A DNA stretch of 64,000 bases, taken from positions 12,701,777 to 12,765,776 of the forward strand of contig CM020619.1 of the NCBI GenBank assembly GCA_009829735.1, read 5' to 3'. A program made the position numbers and the translations under genes. The notes beneath the pieces were generated by a model. That model made no database searches. It had not been told where the DNA came from and saw nothing but the letters and a program-made list of their open reading frames with translations. Source of the DNA: Pyropia yezoensis. Its lineage: Eukaryota; Rhodophyta; Bangiophyceae; Bangiales; Bangiaceae. Positions 45,153 through 55,899 of the stretch are shown one piece after another (position 1 is the stretch's first letter; each line of letters starts with the position of its first letter).

Positions 45153-46340
45153 ATGATGTGTTCAAGAGGTGTGGCTTTAGCAGGCGACCTCTCGGCGGCT
45201 CATCTGAAAGAAAAGTGCGCTTCTTTTTTTTTTCATGCGCACGCACCTGCGAGCAGCAGGCAGCGCACCTCGTCTCCCCTTCCCGACGCCCCCTCTCTCA
45301 TGCCCCCATCCTGTGCTCCCATCCGAACAACGTCCTCCGTCCCCATCCTGCCAGCAGGCGTCCCTCACCCCAGCAGCACTCCTGCAATGCCCATCCATGA
45401 TGTTGGCTGGCCTACCCCACTGCCCAGTAGCTGCTGCCCCCTCCCCATGCTGGTTGCTAACACTCGCAACTTCACCAGCTCCTCACTCCCCTCCCCCCAG
45501 ATGGCCACCCCCCCTACCCACGGACTCCTCCCGCCCCCGCCGACTCGACAGCTATATCCGTTCCTCCCCGACCACTCGCCACTCCGCTCACCTGGCCTCG
45601 CTGCTTTCGCTCCCCTCGGCCACCAGGCGCTTCCGTCGCACACAACCACTATCCTCACCCGTTCCCCCATCCGTCAGCTTGCTCCCATCGTCCCAGTCCG
45701 TCGTCCACTCCCCTCCCTCCCCCTCCCCCCGCTCGCCCCGCACAAAAGACGCCGCAATGACAATGACATCAAAACGACATAACGAAGGTCCGTTAGAAGA
45801 GGAGGCGGGTGAGGGGAGGCAGGGGACAGGTGGGAGGGAGACGAGGGGCAGGAGAGATGGGGGGAGGGGCCGACGGTGAGCCGTAAGGCATAGCTGCGAG
45901 CGGGTGAGGTGAGGGGCGTGGACGGCCGTGCACCCCCACCCGCTTCCCGGGGAGCGGGTGGGGGACGCGAAGGCGATGAAGGGGCAGAGGATGCCAAGCC
46001 GAGGCCGAAGTGGGTTGCCAGGCGGTGTGGCAGGAATGGTCTGGGAGGGGGCGTGGGCCACCCAGCCTCATCACTAAACGTGCGCGCGCCCATTGAGGGG
46101 TCGATTAGACGTCTAATCACCTATTGAGCTTCCAATGGGCGAATGGTGGGTCCCGTAACTGAGTCATTTTGGTGTCATTGAGAGGCGGGTTTAATGACCT
46201 TCCACAGGGGTAGGCTTAATAATCAGTCTGAGAGGGGGCCCGTCAGAGAGTTCCGAGAGCGACCCCCCTCGCAGAATTATTTCCGTCAAAGACCAAGCCA
46301 CGGCCTGCTGAGCAGTGGCGCCGCACCGCCCGCGTCCTGC
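45153..46340. other. Pro/Ser-coding stretch, no gene resolved
   Basis: A 209-codon plus-strand frame (45153-45782) is Pro/Ser/Thr-rich with no domain. Minus frames over 45588-46120 are similar. The start at 45153 follows a varied stretch (STLNDVFKRCGFSRRPLGG) in another frame. Could be a worn element. Confidence 0.25.
46103..46118. repeat. 16-bp perfect palindrome
   Basis: GATTAGACGTCTAATC is fully self-complementary. It lies in a less GC-rich stretch (46080-46260) next to no recognised gene. Confidence 0.85.
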
Positions 46341-46781
46341 GAGCCGTTTTGATGGGCAATGAGTGCAAGTCTCTTCGTGGCAGGAGGGTGCGGGGGGGGG
46401 CACGTCCACGCCGTGGTTGGTGCGGCGTCACGCAGCGCCTCGGCAAAGCGTTGCTGACAACGGCAAAGAAGAGGGGGGGACCGCCAACTGTGCGGGCACA
46501 ACGGCCACCAGCCCTCCGCAAGCACTTCGACTTGGTCGTGGGGCGCACGGCTCGTCGGCTCGAGGAGCGTCGGGTGTGGACGGCGAGGGAGCGTGGGACA
46601 GCGAGGAGGGCTCGGGCAGGGACGACGACAAGGATGAGGACGAGGAGGGAGGCGGTAACGGAGGGGAAAGTGAGAAGGGCGAGGGGGTGAAGATGGCCGA
46701 GGACGTTGAGGCAAGCGATGTGGTGGGGAGAAGGGAGAAGGGGGTTGCGCGGGGACAAGAGGGGTTCTGGCGGCGGCCGCG

Positions 46782-47055
46782 GTGGGGGCCGTGAGGAAGG
46801 GTGGGTGGGTCTTTGTTGATGGGGCGTCTGCGGCCGAGGTGACGGGGGTGGCACGAAAGGCGGCTGGAGCAGCTGTCAACGCTGCTGCCCCATCGTTGTT
46901 CCTTGAGTCTGCGCCATCTGCCGCTCACGCTCCGCCGCTGCTTGCGGCTACGGATATTTGTTTACCTATCGGTACGGCGGACGCTGATGTGGTCATGCCA
47001 ATAATACCTCCGCAGAGGTACAGCGCCCGGAGTGGTGGATGGGCATGGAGACAGG
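46782..47055 (+). CDS. Possible exon of an unknown gene with strong splice donor
   Basis: The plus frame reads GWVFVDGASAAEVTGVARKA, later LAATDICLPIGTADADVVMP and RYSARSGGWAWRQ. It meets GTACGTAAG, a near-perfect splice donor, at 47056. Candidate acceptors ending GCGGCAG follow at about 47120-47150. Residue use is protein-like but matches no family I know. The acidic frame just upstream (46363-46794; GSGRDDDKDEDEEGGG) could be the same gene in another frame. Confidence 0.27.
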
Positions 47056-47254
47056 TACGTAAGTGGGGGGGGCAAGGGTCGGGTGCGGAACGACATATGA
47101 CGGGCACGCCGTTTGCGGCAGTGAGTTTTTGTGGGCGCATGCGGCAGTGGGGAGGGAAGCATGGAGGGGAGGGTTCTGCACGGACCGCAGCATGGCAAGA
47201 CTGGCGTTGGTGACGGTGGATGCGAGGTTGGACCCGTGGAAGGAGGCGCCGCGC

Positions 47255-47389
47255 GTGTGGCAGTATTGACCCCCAGGTAGGGGGGCAACACGTGCCATGC
47301 AAGGGGCGACAGGCCACTAGCCTGACCCGATCCTCCCCCTGCATTTGGGTCCATATTCCCTATGTTTGGGATAGTTAGCTTAGTAGTAA
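47255..47389 (-). repeat. 135-bp dispersed repeat, copy 1 (inverted relative to copy 2)
   Basis: The reverse complement of this stretch matches 56600-56734 over its full 135 bp without gaps and with roughly ten mismatches. Read on the minus strand it can encode LTIPNIGNMDPNAGG and [14 protein letters not shown]. Its plus-strand left end reads TGTGGCAGTATTGAC, which could be an LTR start; I cannot show that. Confidence 0.85.
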
Positions 47390-47941
47390 ATCCAACTTGG
47401 ATTTGAGGGTTTTCTGCATTTATCGTCTTGAATTTTCGTGTGGCCCGGTGGGCAGGTGCTGGGGTGGGAGATTCTGAGTGACGAGATTCTGAGGGGACCC
47501 TGGGGGGATAAGGGGAGGGACAGCGGGGCTTGGCCTTGCTTCCCCGTCCCGACCAAGAAACTGTTGGCCCACACACCATCTTCTTGTTTGTCAGTGGGGG
47601 GATTGCCCCACAACAAGGATAGAGTGTGTGCGACTTGCACTTCTTCCGGTTCCCCCGACACGGGAGCCAGCCCTTGTGCACCGCCCCAACTTGGGTGTCG
47701 CGTGTGCGAGAGGTTTTTGCCACAGCGCGTGTAGCTTGCTGGTCGATGGTGCCCCCACCTCCGCGCAGCCGGCTGGTTCTCGCAACGCGTACATGTCGCT
47801 AGCGGCGGAGCAGCGGTAGGGACCTTGGAGACTGGTGTCTCACCGTAGGTGAGTGTGTGCTGGATAGGATATCAAAAAGAATGTCCGTGGCCATGAAACA
47901 TCTGCCCATTCCGAAAAACGTGACCTTTTAAAAAACGCTGC
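47390..47941. other. Intergenic stretch, nothing recognised
   Basis: Near-balanced composition. A 98-codon plus frame and a 93-codon minus frame overlap, and neither shows a domain. Confidence 0.4.
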
Positions 47942-47958
47942 TAATGGACCGCGCTGTC

Positions 47959-47994
47959 AGAGCATGTCTATCGGTGAGCCAAAAAGCTATATCC
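47959..47994 (+). repeat. Left terminal inverted repeat (core)
   Basis: Pairs with 49006-49041; 33 of 36 bases complementary by eye. Confidence 0.75.
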
Positions 47995-48052
47995 AAAAAG
48001 CTAATTTTTTTTTGCTCCAGCAGAGCGCATGTCTATCGGTGTGGAGCTATTT

Positions 48053-48691
48053 TTAACTTTTCCGCCACAAGTTCTTCTGAAGTCCAAAGTGTGGAGACAG
48101 GACGAGCACCGCTGCACGCCAGAGGCCGCTCGCATCCCGGACCGGGCTGCGCCACACCGGGCCGGTCTTCTGCACCATTATCCCCGCTACCCCCCTCCCC
48201 TCCCCCGATCCCCATCCGCGGTCTACGTGGTCACCATGGAGCACCCCTTCCCAAGTACCCCAGCTTGTCTTGCGACAGGTGCGGCTATGGATGAGCTCGT
48301 TGCGGACCTGCTGAGTGGAAAAGCGAGACCGCAGACTGGCGGTCGTCCGAGCCGTCATCGCTTCAGGCTGCTGGACGAACACGGCTCTCACCCGGGTCCA
48401 AAACAAGTCCCGATCCATGTCCGCGGTTGACTCCGACACGCTGACCCAGGAGCGCGCCAACGCCAGGTCTTCGGCCGGGGTGATGTTTAGGCCGCGATGG
48501 GTGGTCCTGGTTGAGCAGGACAGGCCGCTTGAGCCGGTCGGCTGGCTCGAACCGCCTTGCGGGGTGGAGTCGCTCCGCGGGGTGGGGCCGCCAGGAGGGG
48601 TGGGGCCGTCAGGAGGGGTGGAGCTGCCCGGTGGAGTGGAGCAGACCAGTTGGGAGGAGCCCGGTGGCTGTCTGCGACTCTCTGATGCCAT
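48053..48691 (-). CDS. SANT/MADF-like protein inside the inverted-repeat element
   Basis: From the ATG at 48691 (MASESRRQPPGSSQL) the minus frame has a Pro/Ser/Thr-rich tail, then a folded-looking block ITPAEDLALARSWVSVSEST, DLFWTRVRAVFVQQP and ARTTASLRSRFSTQQ at about 48480-48300. The order ED..L..aW..vS, FW.R....F, R....L..R.S resembles the MYB/SANT-like proteins carried by plant PIF/Harbinger elements (pattern EDxLLxxAWLxVSxD...FWxRIxxxF...R...SLxxRW). Its likely job would be binding the element's ends. A CAG|GTCCGC site after the block may be a splice donor, so the remaining C-terminus to 48053 is doubtful. Confidence 0.45.
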   Translation of the reverse strand: MASESRRQPPGSSQLVCSTPPGSSTPPDGPTPPGGPTPRSDSTPQGGSSQPTGSSGLSCSTRTTHRGLNITPAEDLALARSWVSVSESTADMDRDLFWTRVRAVFVQQPEAMTARTTASLRSRFSTQQVRNELIHSRTCRKTSWGTWEGVLHGDHVDRGWGSGEGRGVAGIMVQKTGPVWRSPVRDASGLWRAAVLVLSPHFGLQKNLWRKS

Positions 48692-48949
48692 GGCGGTGGA
48701 AAAAAGTGAGGAGGGTAGGGGATAGAGGGTGGATGGGCTGGAATGACAAGCGAGGGGGTACGCAGCTCTTCTGGGGGGATGAAAAAGAGTGGGTGCCGCA
48801 AGGGCGGGCAGCCAGGCGCTGGCCGCGCTGCTGTTCCGTCGAAGAAGTCGCGACAACAACTCCAACGGCCGACCCAACACCAGGTGGAATGAATGGGCTC
48901 GCGGCGGGGTGCGTCCCCGATCCGCGCATCTGATTGGCTTAGCCATAAA

Positions 48950-48993
48950 GCTATCCTCTGAGCCATCCTGCAGAATATAGCTCAGAGGATAGC
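48950..48993. repeat. 14-bp hairpin near the right end of the element
   Basis: GCTATCCTCTGAGC (48950-48963) and its exact reverse complement GCTCAGAGGATAGC (48980-48993) are separated by 16 bases. Confidence 0.85.
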
Positions 48994-49005
48994 GTTTTGG
49001 CTCAG

Positions 49006-49041
49006 GGATATAGCTTTTTGGCGCACCGTTAAACATGCTCT
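49006..49041 (-). repeat. Right terminal inverted repeat (core)
   Basis: Reverse complement of the left core with three mismatches. Confidence 0.75.
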
Positions 49042-49089
49042 CAGGGCACCATTAGGGCACCCCTCGTAATGGGACCAAGGGATCCCAAA

Positions 49090-49800
49090 GGCATGCCTTA
49101 TAATGGTTCCATTGGATGGGGGCCTCATTGATGTGGCGCATTTTACTGATGCTTCTCGTGGGTGGTCTGCGCAGGGGGGGGGGTCTCTGGGTCAGCCGTG
49201 TGAGTGGTTCGAAAAAGTGCGCGCTTTACTCCGCCAACAATTTGCACAGATTGCTTCCCGACTGCGGCCGCTCTGCTGCCTTGTCCAATCAGAGAGCGGA
49301 TTTTGTGCCATCGTTATGGTACAACGTCGGGGATTGGCTGTACCTACATTCGCGCGCATCGGGCCCGAATCGGACGTGTCCGCCCGTGCAAGGTCTCCCG
49401 TAGGGCCCGTAGAGGCCGAATGTTTGCAAGAAATGCACTCTCGGGGATGCTACGGGCAGGGAACAGAACACTTTTTCACCGCTCCTTGACGACAAGAAAG
49501 AAGACATCGAGACCTTGTAGCACAATAGGTATCCGCTGCACGTCCACTCTCAGGGAACACTCACCAAGGGGGATCGGCACCAACGTCACCGGGAGGCCAA
49601 GGTTGCTGTCCTTGGAGCGCAAGCCACGGGACGAAGATAGGAGCCCAAATGGGAGGGGTTTGTCGTTCTACCTTGGCCGGCGGTGGATTCGCCGCCGGCC
49701 CCCTCGTTATAAACCCTCGGAGACACTACTAACTACCCTCCACCCCAAGATGCAAGTCCTTCTGGTCATACGTAACTTAAAGATACCGTGACCAGTACGG
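49090..49800 (+). mobile_element. Worn Ty3/gypsy remnant (integrase C-terminal part)
   Basis: Plus-strand text resembles the tail of a gypsy integrase: a helix like EWFEKVRALLRQQFAQIA, then YNVGDWLYLHSRASGPNR, which matches the family's VGD.VyL motif. It is clearly broken, with several breaks, and no flanking LTRs were identified. It lies just outside the younger LTR element and is older than it by its decay. Confidence 0.4.
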
Positions 49801-50466
49801 ACTCCCAAATTGGAAGTTAAGGGTTAGAAGTAGCCCCCTAATATTAGGGTCACAATACGGTCAACCATGTTGCTACATATCCCCCCCTTAGATTCGGCCC
49901 GTCCTCGGGTCGAGTTGCATTCGGGTTTCCGAATGTAAGTGGGTCGCGTGACCGTTTACCAGTCGGGTGGGGCTTTGCGCCCTGTCGCGACAGACACCCC
50001 TTTTCGAGGTTGTCTGAGGGGGGTGCCCCCCTTTGTGTGGTACACACACGATCCGTTTTCCGGACCGTTAAATTCCCGATGCGGGTTTCTGTTCACGACC
50101 CCCCTTTCCGAGGGGTGGTGCAAGCGGATCCGCCACCAGACGTCTGGTGGTAGGGCGACCCCTCTCGTGCGGACGATTGAGTGGGGGGCGGGGGCTGCCC
50201 GCGTTGCGTGGGGGCGGTTGGGGGTGACCTCCCTTGATTACCCCGTGTGGGGGGGGCGTGGCCCCGATCCAGGTGCCTGGGTGGCGCGCCCTCGTAGCTC
50301 GGCTGGCACGGGTCGTCCCGCGCTGCCGTATCGCTCGTGCTGAGCTGTGTGGTTATAAGCGCGGGTGCCCACGCTTCCCTGGCTCGTTCGCGCGAGCGTT
50401 CCTTGTACCGGGTCGAGCCGGCTGCGGCTTTTTGGCACGGGGTGCCCCTGCTACCCCGGCTCCACT
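49801..50466. other. Leader region before the unknown long reading frame
   Basis: No gene supported. It contains several C/G-run words (CCCCCCCTT, GAGGGGGGTGCCCCCC) and may be the 5' leader of the interrupted element or gene that follows. Confidence 0.35.
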
Positions 50467-51938
50467 ATGTCGGACCCCCAGGTACCCGGGGGCGAGGACG
50501 ACCTCCTGCTCGAGGAGGAGGAGGAGGTGATGCAAGACGACGTTCCCGTCTCTGCCACCGCTGCCGAGTGCTTCTTTGCGAGCTCGTCGGAGGACGAAGG
50601 CGACCGGGTGACCGTCCGTGTGGCCCCGGAAGGCGCGCCGGGCGGATTGTCGTCCGTGTGCAGCGGCACGACGGCTCCGTCGGGTGGCGGTCAACCGCGT
50701 GTGGCGGCTGCTCCTACTCCTACTCCTCCGGCGACCCGGATGGCTCCTGCCGCCGGTGCCGGCGCGGCCCTACCTCAATACGGCGCCGCCGGTGTGTCGG
50801 ACGCTCGTGGCGGCACACCGGTCGGGACGGCGGGTCAAGACGGTGCGGGTGCCCGCCCGGTTGGTGGTGTGTCCGTGGCGGCGGGTAACGGGTCTACCCC
50901 TTCCGTCCCCGTGGAGCCCACGTCGGGCCCGGGTGGCGGCGATGCTCTGCCCGCGATGCCGCGGGCGATTGGTGGTCAAGACGTGTCTTCCCCGATGGCG
51001 ATGGCCTCCGGGAGCTACTCCGGGCGGGCGCCCGCCCTTCTTCTTCCTCCTCGGCCCCGTGCGCCTCCGGCACCGGCCCATCCGCCGGTGGGGCTTCCCC
51101 CGGCGCCCCCGATTCTTCCTGGTCCTGCCCGGGTTGCCCCGTTGGGTGGCGGCGTCGCCTTGGCGGCGGGTCAACCCGCCATGTCGATGTCTGACTTGGT
51201 GGCTCGGGTTCGAGGCCTGACGGTGCAGGAGTCTATGGACTCCGCTGGGCGGATGCGGGTGGACTTCCACCAGCCGCGTCACCGTGGAGAGACCTCCCGG
51301 CGCGTCAAGGTGGACCCGAGTTGGGAGCGGGAGTTAGTGCGGCTGGTCAACCAGCCGAACGCGGTCCGGGTGGAACACCATTGGATTTTGAGTGAGCCGG
51401 ACGACCGGCATGCGCAGCTCTGGCGCACCCGGGTGGGACGGGGTGAGGTCTACCTCGACCCCAACTTCGGGGTCTGCGACCTGATTGCCCCCACGTTGCC
51501 GCGGGTGGTTGACTACCCGGCTAGTGCTCGGGGGGTTGCGGCGGCGGCGGAGCCGGTGGCGTTTCGAGAGACGGTGGGCGATACCGGCCGGTATCCCGGG
51601 TTTGAGTACTTCCCGGGGGTATCCCCGTAACTGACGTTAACGGCTCCGTACCCGCCCATGGCGGGGTTGAAGTCGGCGTCGAGCTGGCGACGCAACCATG
51701 GTGTCATGGCGGATGCTTTCCGCACCGATATAACGAGTGCGTTGCAGACCGATAACGGTCGTGCGCCGGTGTACACTCCCGTGCGCCCGAATCTGTGGCA
51801 GGAGGGGTGGGAACCCGCCCCTGCTTTCCGGTTTGACACCGGCTCCTGTCTCCGATACTTCGGGAGTGTGTTGGCATCTCGGCCTGTCCACCCGTTGCAG
51901 GGGACCTTCACCCTTGAGGTTACCCTCGGGCAGGCTTC
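50467..51938 (+). pseudogene. Unknown long reading frame, left part, interrupted by the LTR element
   Basis: Not recognised. The left part begins MSDPQVPGGEDDLLLEEEEE with a strongly acidic head, has a Pro/Gly/Ala-rich middle and then a folded-looking region (SDLVARVRGLTVQESMDS, WERELVRLVNQPNAVRVEHHW). It ends where the LTR element begins at 51939. Matching sequence resumes at 60940, past the 5-bp target duplication. The whole looks broken, with about one break besides the insertion. Composition and tone suggest a gag-like or other structural protein of an unclassified element, but a host protein cannot be excluded. Confidence 0.4.
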
Positions 51939-52811
51939 TGTAAGGATATGCCCCCTAAATCCCCAAGACTTTAGCTTCGGGGATAAGGACTGGGGCCTCT
52001 TCTTCCCTGTCCTTCTCAGCCAACTCCTTCCAAGACGCATCAACTCCCTGGTAATCTGGACATACCGCGGTGTCCGGCCGAGATTCTACGGGTCGCGGAC
52101 GGTCAGCACGAGAGCCGCGGATCGGCTACCCGTTAGTACCCTGACTCATCCCCGGACGGATATTTTCTCTCCGCGGATCAGAGGACTAACGGACCACAGG
52201 ACAAGCGACATCTCTGATTCATCGGCCAGCCGGAACAATCTCCCGACGAGCCAAGGGGAACGGCAAGATTTGCTGACCCACGGGAGATTTTCGACCCGAA
52301 GACTGGCGTCTGGCTTACACGCCTCTGCGGCCTTTCCGGCCGATCGGCGTGTGAGGCCAGCCGCGCGGCGCCACGAGCGCCGCACGCCGCCCCCGCCCCC
52401 GCTTGGGGCTGCCTGGTGAGGCGCCTTGGGGCGCGCACACCCACCTTGACTTGTTCTGAGAGCCTATGCCTTGTTTTGAGCCCATTGGTGCCGCCCCCCC
52501 GGCGGCACGGGCAATCGCATGCTTTGGGGCACCCTGGGTGCCCCCCCGGGGGTATATAATGCGTGAGTGCGGGCGCCACCCGGGGAGACCTCGGGGGAAA
52601 CAACAAACACAGACACAACGACCTCCTTTACCCTCGAACCCCTCGACCCCCTCGACCCTCACCGACGTCACGCCCATCTTCTTCCCCACCCCCATCACCG
52701 TCACCCCGCCCGTCACCTTCCCCGCGCCCCGCAGCCTCATTGGCTTGCGCGGGCAGCTGACACCGTTTACCAGTACGTTGAGGGCTGCCCGGGTGTGGGT
52801 GGTGCCTCACA
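51939..52811 (+). repeat. Left LTR (873 bp)
   Basis: Begins TGTAAGGATATG and ends CCTCACA (TG...CA). A TATA-type box GTATATAAT lies at about 52552-52560 and would place the transcript start some 30 bases later. Nearly identical to the right LTR, with no length difference. Confidence 0.95.
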
Positions 52812-52813
52812 TG

Positions 52814-52829
52814 TGGTAGCTTCAGATAG
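52814..52829 (+). other. Primer-binding-site-like sequence
   Basis: TGGTAGCTTCAGATAG starts two bases after the left LTR. The TGGT opening is what pairs with the CCA end of a tRNA primer; which tRNA is not known. TGGTAGC would fit initiator Met-tRNA for its first seven bases only. Confidence 0.5.
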
Positions 52830-53476
52830 TTTGACTTCCTCCTGTCGGTGACGTTGCGATTCCGTTCCCGATTTGGCCCCCCCTGCGTTTGTGCCCTCGT
52901 GCTGCCCCCTGTGTTCGGCGTGCCTCGGGCATTGTAATACGAACGCAGCGGGTTCCACGAATCACACCGAAAGAACACGGCCCTGACACTGCCCTGGTGG
53001 CCCCTGTCACGGTTTTTTTCTTTTGGTCAACGGATTGTTGAAACCCAGTGGGTGCCAAATCAGGTTCCGAATAGTCTTCCTCGGCGTTGGCGGGCGCCCC
53101 GACTTTCTCGGCGGCGACTGCGCGCGCGCCGGCGGCGCGCGCGACGGCGGAGGCACGCGTCACCCCGGCGGCGCGCGCATCACCGGCGGCGGCATCCACG
53201 TCATCCTCTGTGCCGGCGACGGCCGACTCGGCGGCGGCAGCCGCATCCGAGCCCCCCCTCTCGCGCAAGGGCAAGGGCCCCGCCACGCCCGTCTCGGCGG
53301 GCTCGGCCAGTTGGGGCCTGCTGCTGCCGCCGCTGGACCACGCGCGGCGATACACTGCGCCCCCCGCCCCACGTATTGGGCACATCCGACCCACGGCGGC
53401 GCGCACGGTTGGTTCGTCCTCCTGGCCCACTTGGCCGAGGCTGCCGTTGTGAGCTTCGGACGACGAGCCCCAACGG

Positions 53477-55162
53477 TCATTCGTTTCCCGCCGACTTGGC
53501 GTCCGAATCTGAGGGCGGGGAGGAAGACGACGAGTCCGAGGACGACGTGTCCGCCTCCTCCGCCGAGGGTGTGGCGACCGCGACGACCGGTCGAGACCCA
53601 CCCTCGCGGCGTGAACGTACTTCGTTCGTAGCCGACTTCTTACTCGCATTCCTAACAAGTTGTTGGATGCGTTTACTCAACTTGGGGCAGTCATATGCCC
53701 AGTGTCCATCGGAGTTGCAGTTCCAACACCGATGGTCAGTTCCCGGAGGGGTCTTCCCAACTGGGGAAGACGAAGAGGTACCCTGGGAAGTTCCCACGGC
53801 AGCTACCACGCTCTCCTTGCGGATTCGGCGTGCCTCTCTCAACTCTCTGGCCTGGCGCGCCTCCTCCCGTTCCTTGGCCAACTCGGCCTTACGCTCCTGG
53901 CGTTGTGCCTCCCGCAACTTGCGGTAGGCCTCGCCTCTGCGATAGGCGAACCTGGCCAACTCGGCCAGGGTCGCCCGGGTAGTGTTATGCTCCCGGGTCT
54001 CCATCCGGACTGACCAATGGAGTCCCTCCACAAACCGACTCTTCACCACAGCTTGTGGATGAAGAAACCCACAAAGATTGTTGAGCTTACGGACTCGCTC
54101 CGCAAAGGACAACTCGTCCTCCGCCTCTTCCTGATGGGCTTGCGTAAACTCCTCGACTTGAGAAGCCAACGCCGCTTCATCAACCATGGCCCTCAACAAC
54201 CAGTTGACGAGCTCCAAATAGGACGTCACCTCCCCAGCGCCTCCACTTGAGGAGCTGGGCATGACAGACATAAGTTCTGTCCGCAGGTCTCCCTTCGTAA
54301 ACTCCTGTAGCATATAGAAAGCCGTGCCTTCACTTATGGCATTGTCGTCACAGGCTTTTGTGAAACGACGTAGGAACTCAAAGACACGGAGGGGGGGAGT
54401 TCCATCCCACTCCGCTTTGTGCCCAAAAGAATGAAGTGCATTCTTCTTGGCACGGCCCATGGCTCGGGCCTGGTCAGGACCATACGCCACCGACTTGTTG
54501 TGGAGGGCGTAGGTCTCACAGTCAAAGATCCTCTGGTAGACCGGGTTGGCTACCTGGATCTTGGGCGGTACCTCACGTTGAGGGAACAGCCGCTGTGGCA
54601 CTGGGGTAAGTTGACCCTCAGTGCCCATAGTCTGGCGCGGCGCGCTTATTGTAGCCGCCGGCGTTTCCGGGGGAAACTCCCCCGTAAAGGGCGTATGCCC
54701 CACCGAGTATGGTGTGGCTCCCTCGTTGGGAGTCACAGGTGTCGCCCCCAGTTCGGGGCGACCAGAGGTAGGCGTCAAGAGGGATTCCCCCTGCGCCTGC
54801 GGGCTCGAAAGCCCCGATCCGGCTCGGACATTAAGGCCATCTAGCAAACTCGCCACAATCTGATTCAGAATAGTATTCGTGATCGTGACCACCAGGTCCG
54901 GCAAAGTCTGCCGCAACACATTGGTCGCCTCCTGACGGACAGTTTCCGCCAGGAGTGGATTGACGACTCTAGTTGAGTCTCGGTCCGCCTCCGGGAGTCC
55001 ACCTGAGGGGTAACCACGTTCCTCAGGGGTCTCAACCGGGGGCATGGGCGCGAGCCCATCGCCGACCAACGGAGGTCCGCCGTCCTCCGAAAGCCTAGTT
55101 GGCGACGGCTCCAAGCCAAAGTTGGCTCCAACCCGAGTGGAACCCGCGGGGACAGTCCTCAC
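53477..55162 (-). CDS. Gag-like polyprotein of a gypsy-type element, antisense to pol
   Basis: A 561-residue frame that looks whole. The middle (about 200-400) is the helical retrotransposon Gag fold (FEFLRRFTKACDDNAISEG, YLELVNWLLRAMVDEAALAS, FAERVRKLNNLCGFLHP, SRFVEGLHWSVRMETREH). A highly charged helix follows, and then one CCHC zinc knuckle CWNCNSDGHWAYDCP for RNA packaging. The C-terminus is Ser/Asp-rich. It lies on the strand opposite to pol of the surrounding element, so it came by inversion or from another element. Base composition is more even than in the host genes. Confidence 0.85.
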   Translation of the reverse strand: MRTVPAGSTRVGANFGLEPSPTRLSEDGGPPLVGDGLAPMPPVETPEERGYPSGGLPEADRDSTRVVNPLLAETVRQEATNVLRQTLPDLVVTITNTILNQIVASLLDGLNVRAGSGLSSPQAQGESLLTPTSGRPELGATPVTPNEGATPYSVGHTPFTGEFPPETPAATISAPRQTMGTEGQLTPVPQRLFPQREVPPKIQVANPVYQRIFDCETYALHNKSVAYGPDQARAMGRAKKNALHSFGHKAEWDGTPPLRVFEFLRRFTKACDDNAISEGTAFYMLQEFTKGDLRTELMSVMPSSSSGGAGEVTSYLELVNWLLRAMVDEAALASQVEEFTQAHQEEAEDELSFAERVRKLNNLCGFLHPQAVVKSRFVEGLHWSVRMETREHNTTRATLAELARFAYRRGEAYRKLREAQRQERKAELAKEREEARQARELREARRIRKESVVAAVGTSQGTSSSSPVGKTPPGTDHRCWNCNSDGHWAYDCPKLSKRIQQLVRNASKKSATNEVRSRREGGSRPVVAVATPSAEEADTSSSDSSSSSPPSDSDAKSAGNE

Positions 55163-55899
55163 CCCTTAGGACGTTCCCGTTGAGTATACCACGCGGTGGC
55201 CAGACTTCGGCCCACCCACATCAGAAGTGTCACCCGAGTGAACTCCCGACTGAGTCGGGGTGGCCTGTTGCCCGCCCGTACTTCCAGTCCTGCTGGCTTG
55301 AGGGACCTCTAGTCCCTCTGCGACCCCAGGTAAACCCACCTGTGTCTCACCAGTATTCAAAGGCACTGAAGTACGTGCGTCACCCGTGTACTCCCCGGAC
55401 GACGGGGGGTCCGAGCTAGCCATGTTGGCTGACGATCCGTATGACACGGTCCAAGTCCACCGTTCCTCTGAGACAGAGGGCCCCCTACACCCGGGTGCAC
55501 CCGGAGGTAAAGTTTACCTCGATCCCCTGCTGCTGAAGACGTTGCGTTTATACAGCATGAGCAAGATGCCCCTCTCTGAGCAGGGGCAAGGGGGCCCCCA
55601 TCCACGGCGGTCATCGCCGGCAGGGTGGTCCCCGTTGCAAGTATCAAAGCGAGTGTGGATCAGACGCGGCGTCTCCGTCCGACCGCGCCACGCAAGCAGC
55701 CCGGGTGCGTCTCCGCGCCATGGCGATCCGGCACGTCGGTATTGTTGAGGCCGACGTGGGCGGTGTTGACGGGTGCGGGCTGGTACAGGCGTGGCCAGCG
55801 GGCGGAGGAAGAAGTAAAGGCACGTGCCGACGTTCCTGGTCCCAAAAACAAAAAAGGATGCGAGGGCCGTGTGCCCGTGGGGTGGACAGGGGCAGCGAG

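Larger units (their letters stand above)
47942..49054. mobile_element. PIF/Harbinger-like DNA element, ~1.1 kb, with SANT-like ORF
   Basis: Bases 47959-47994 and 49006-49041 are inverted repeats matching at 33 of 36 positions (core GCCAAAAAGCTATATCC). Similarity fades outward to TAATGG/CCATTA. No clear target duplication is seen, so the outer ends are approximate. The interior has a SANT-like reading frame but no DDE transposase, which suits a non-autonomous PIF/Harbinger relative; such elements often pair a transposase with a separate MYB/SANT protein. The repeat word GCATGTCTATCGGTG occurs at 47962-47976 and again at 48027-48041. Confidence 0.55.

Noticed and set aside
50280-50360. tRNA-like text (TAGCTCGGCTGGCA)
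   Set aside because: No matching B box, anticodon stem or acceptor stem could be built around it.
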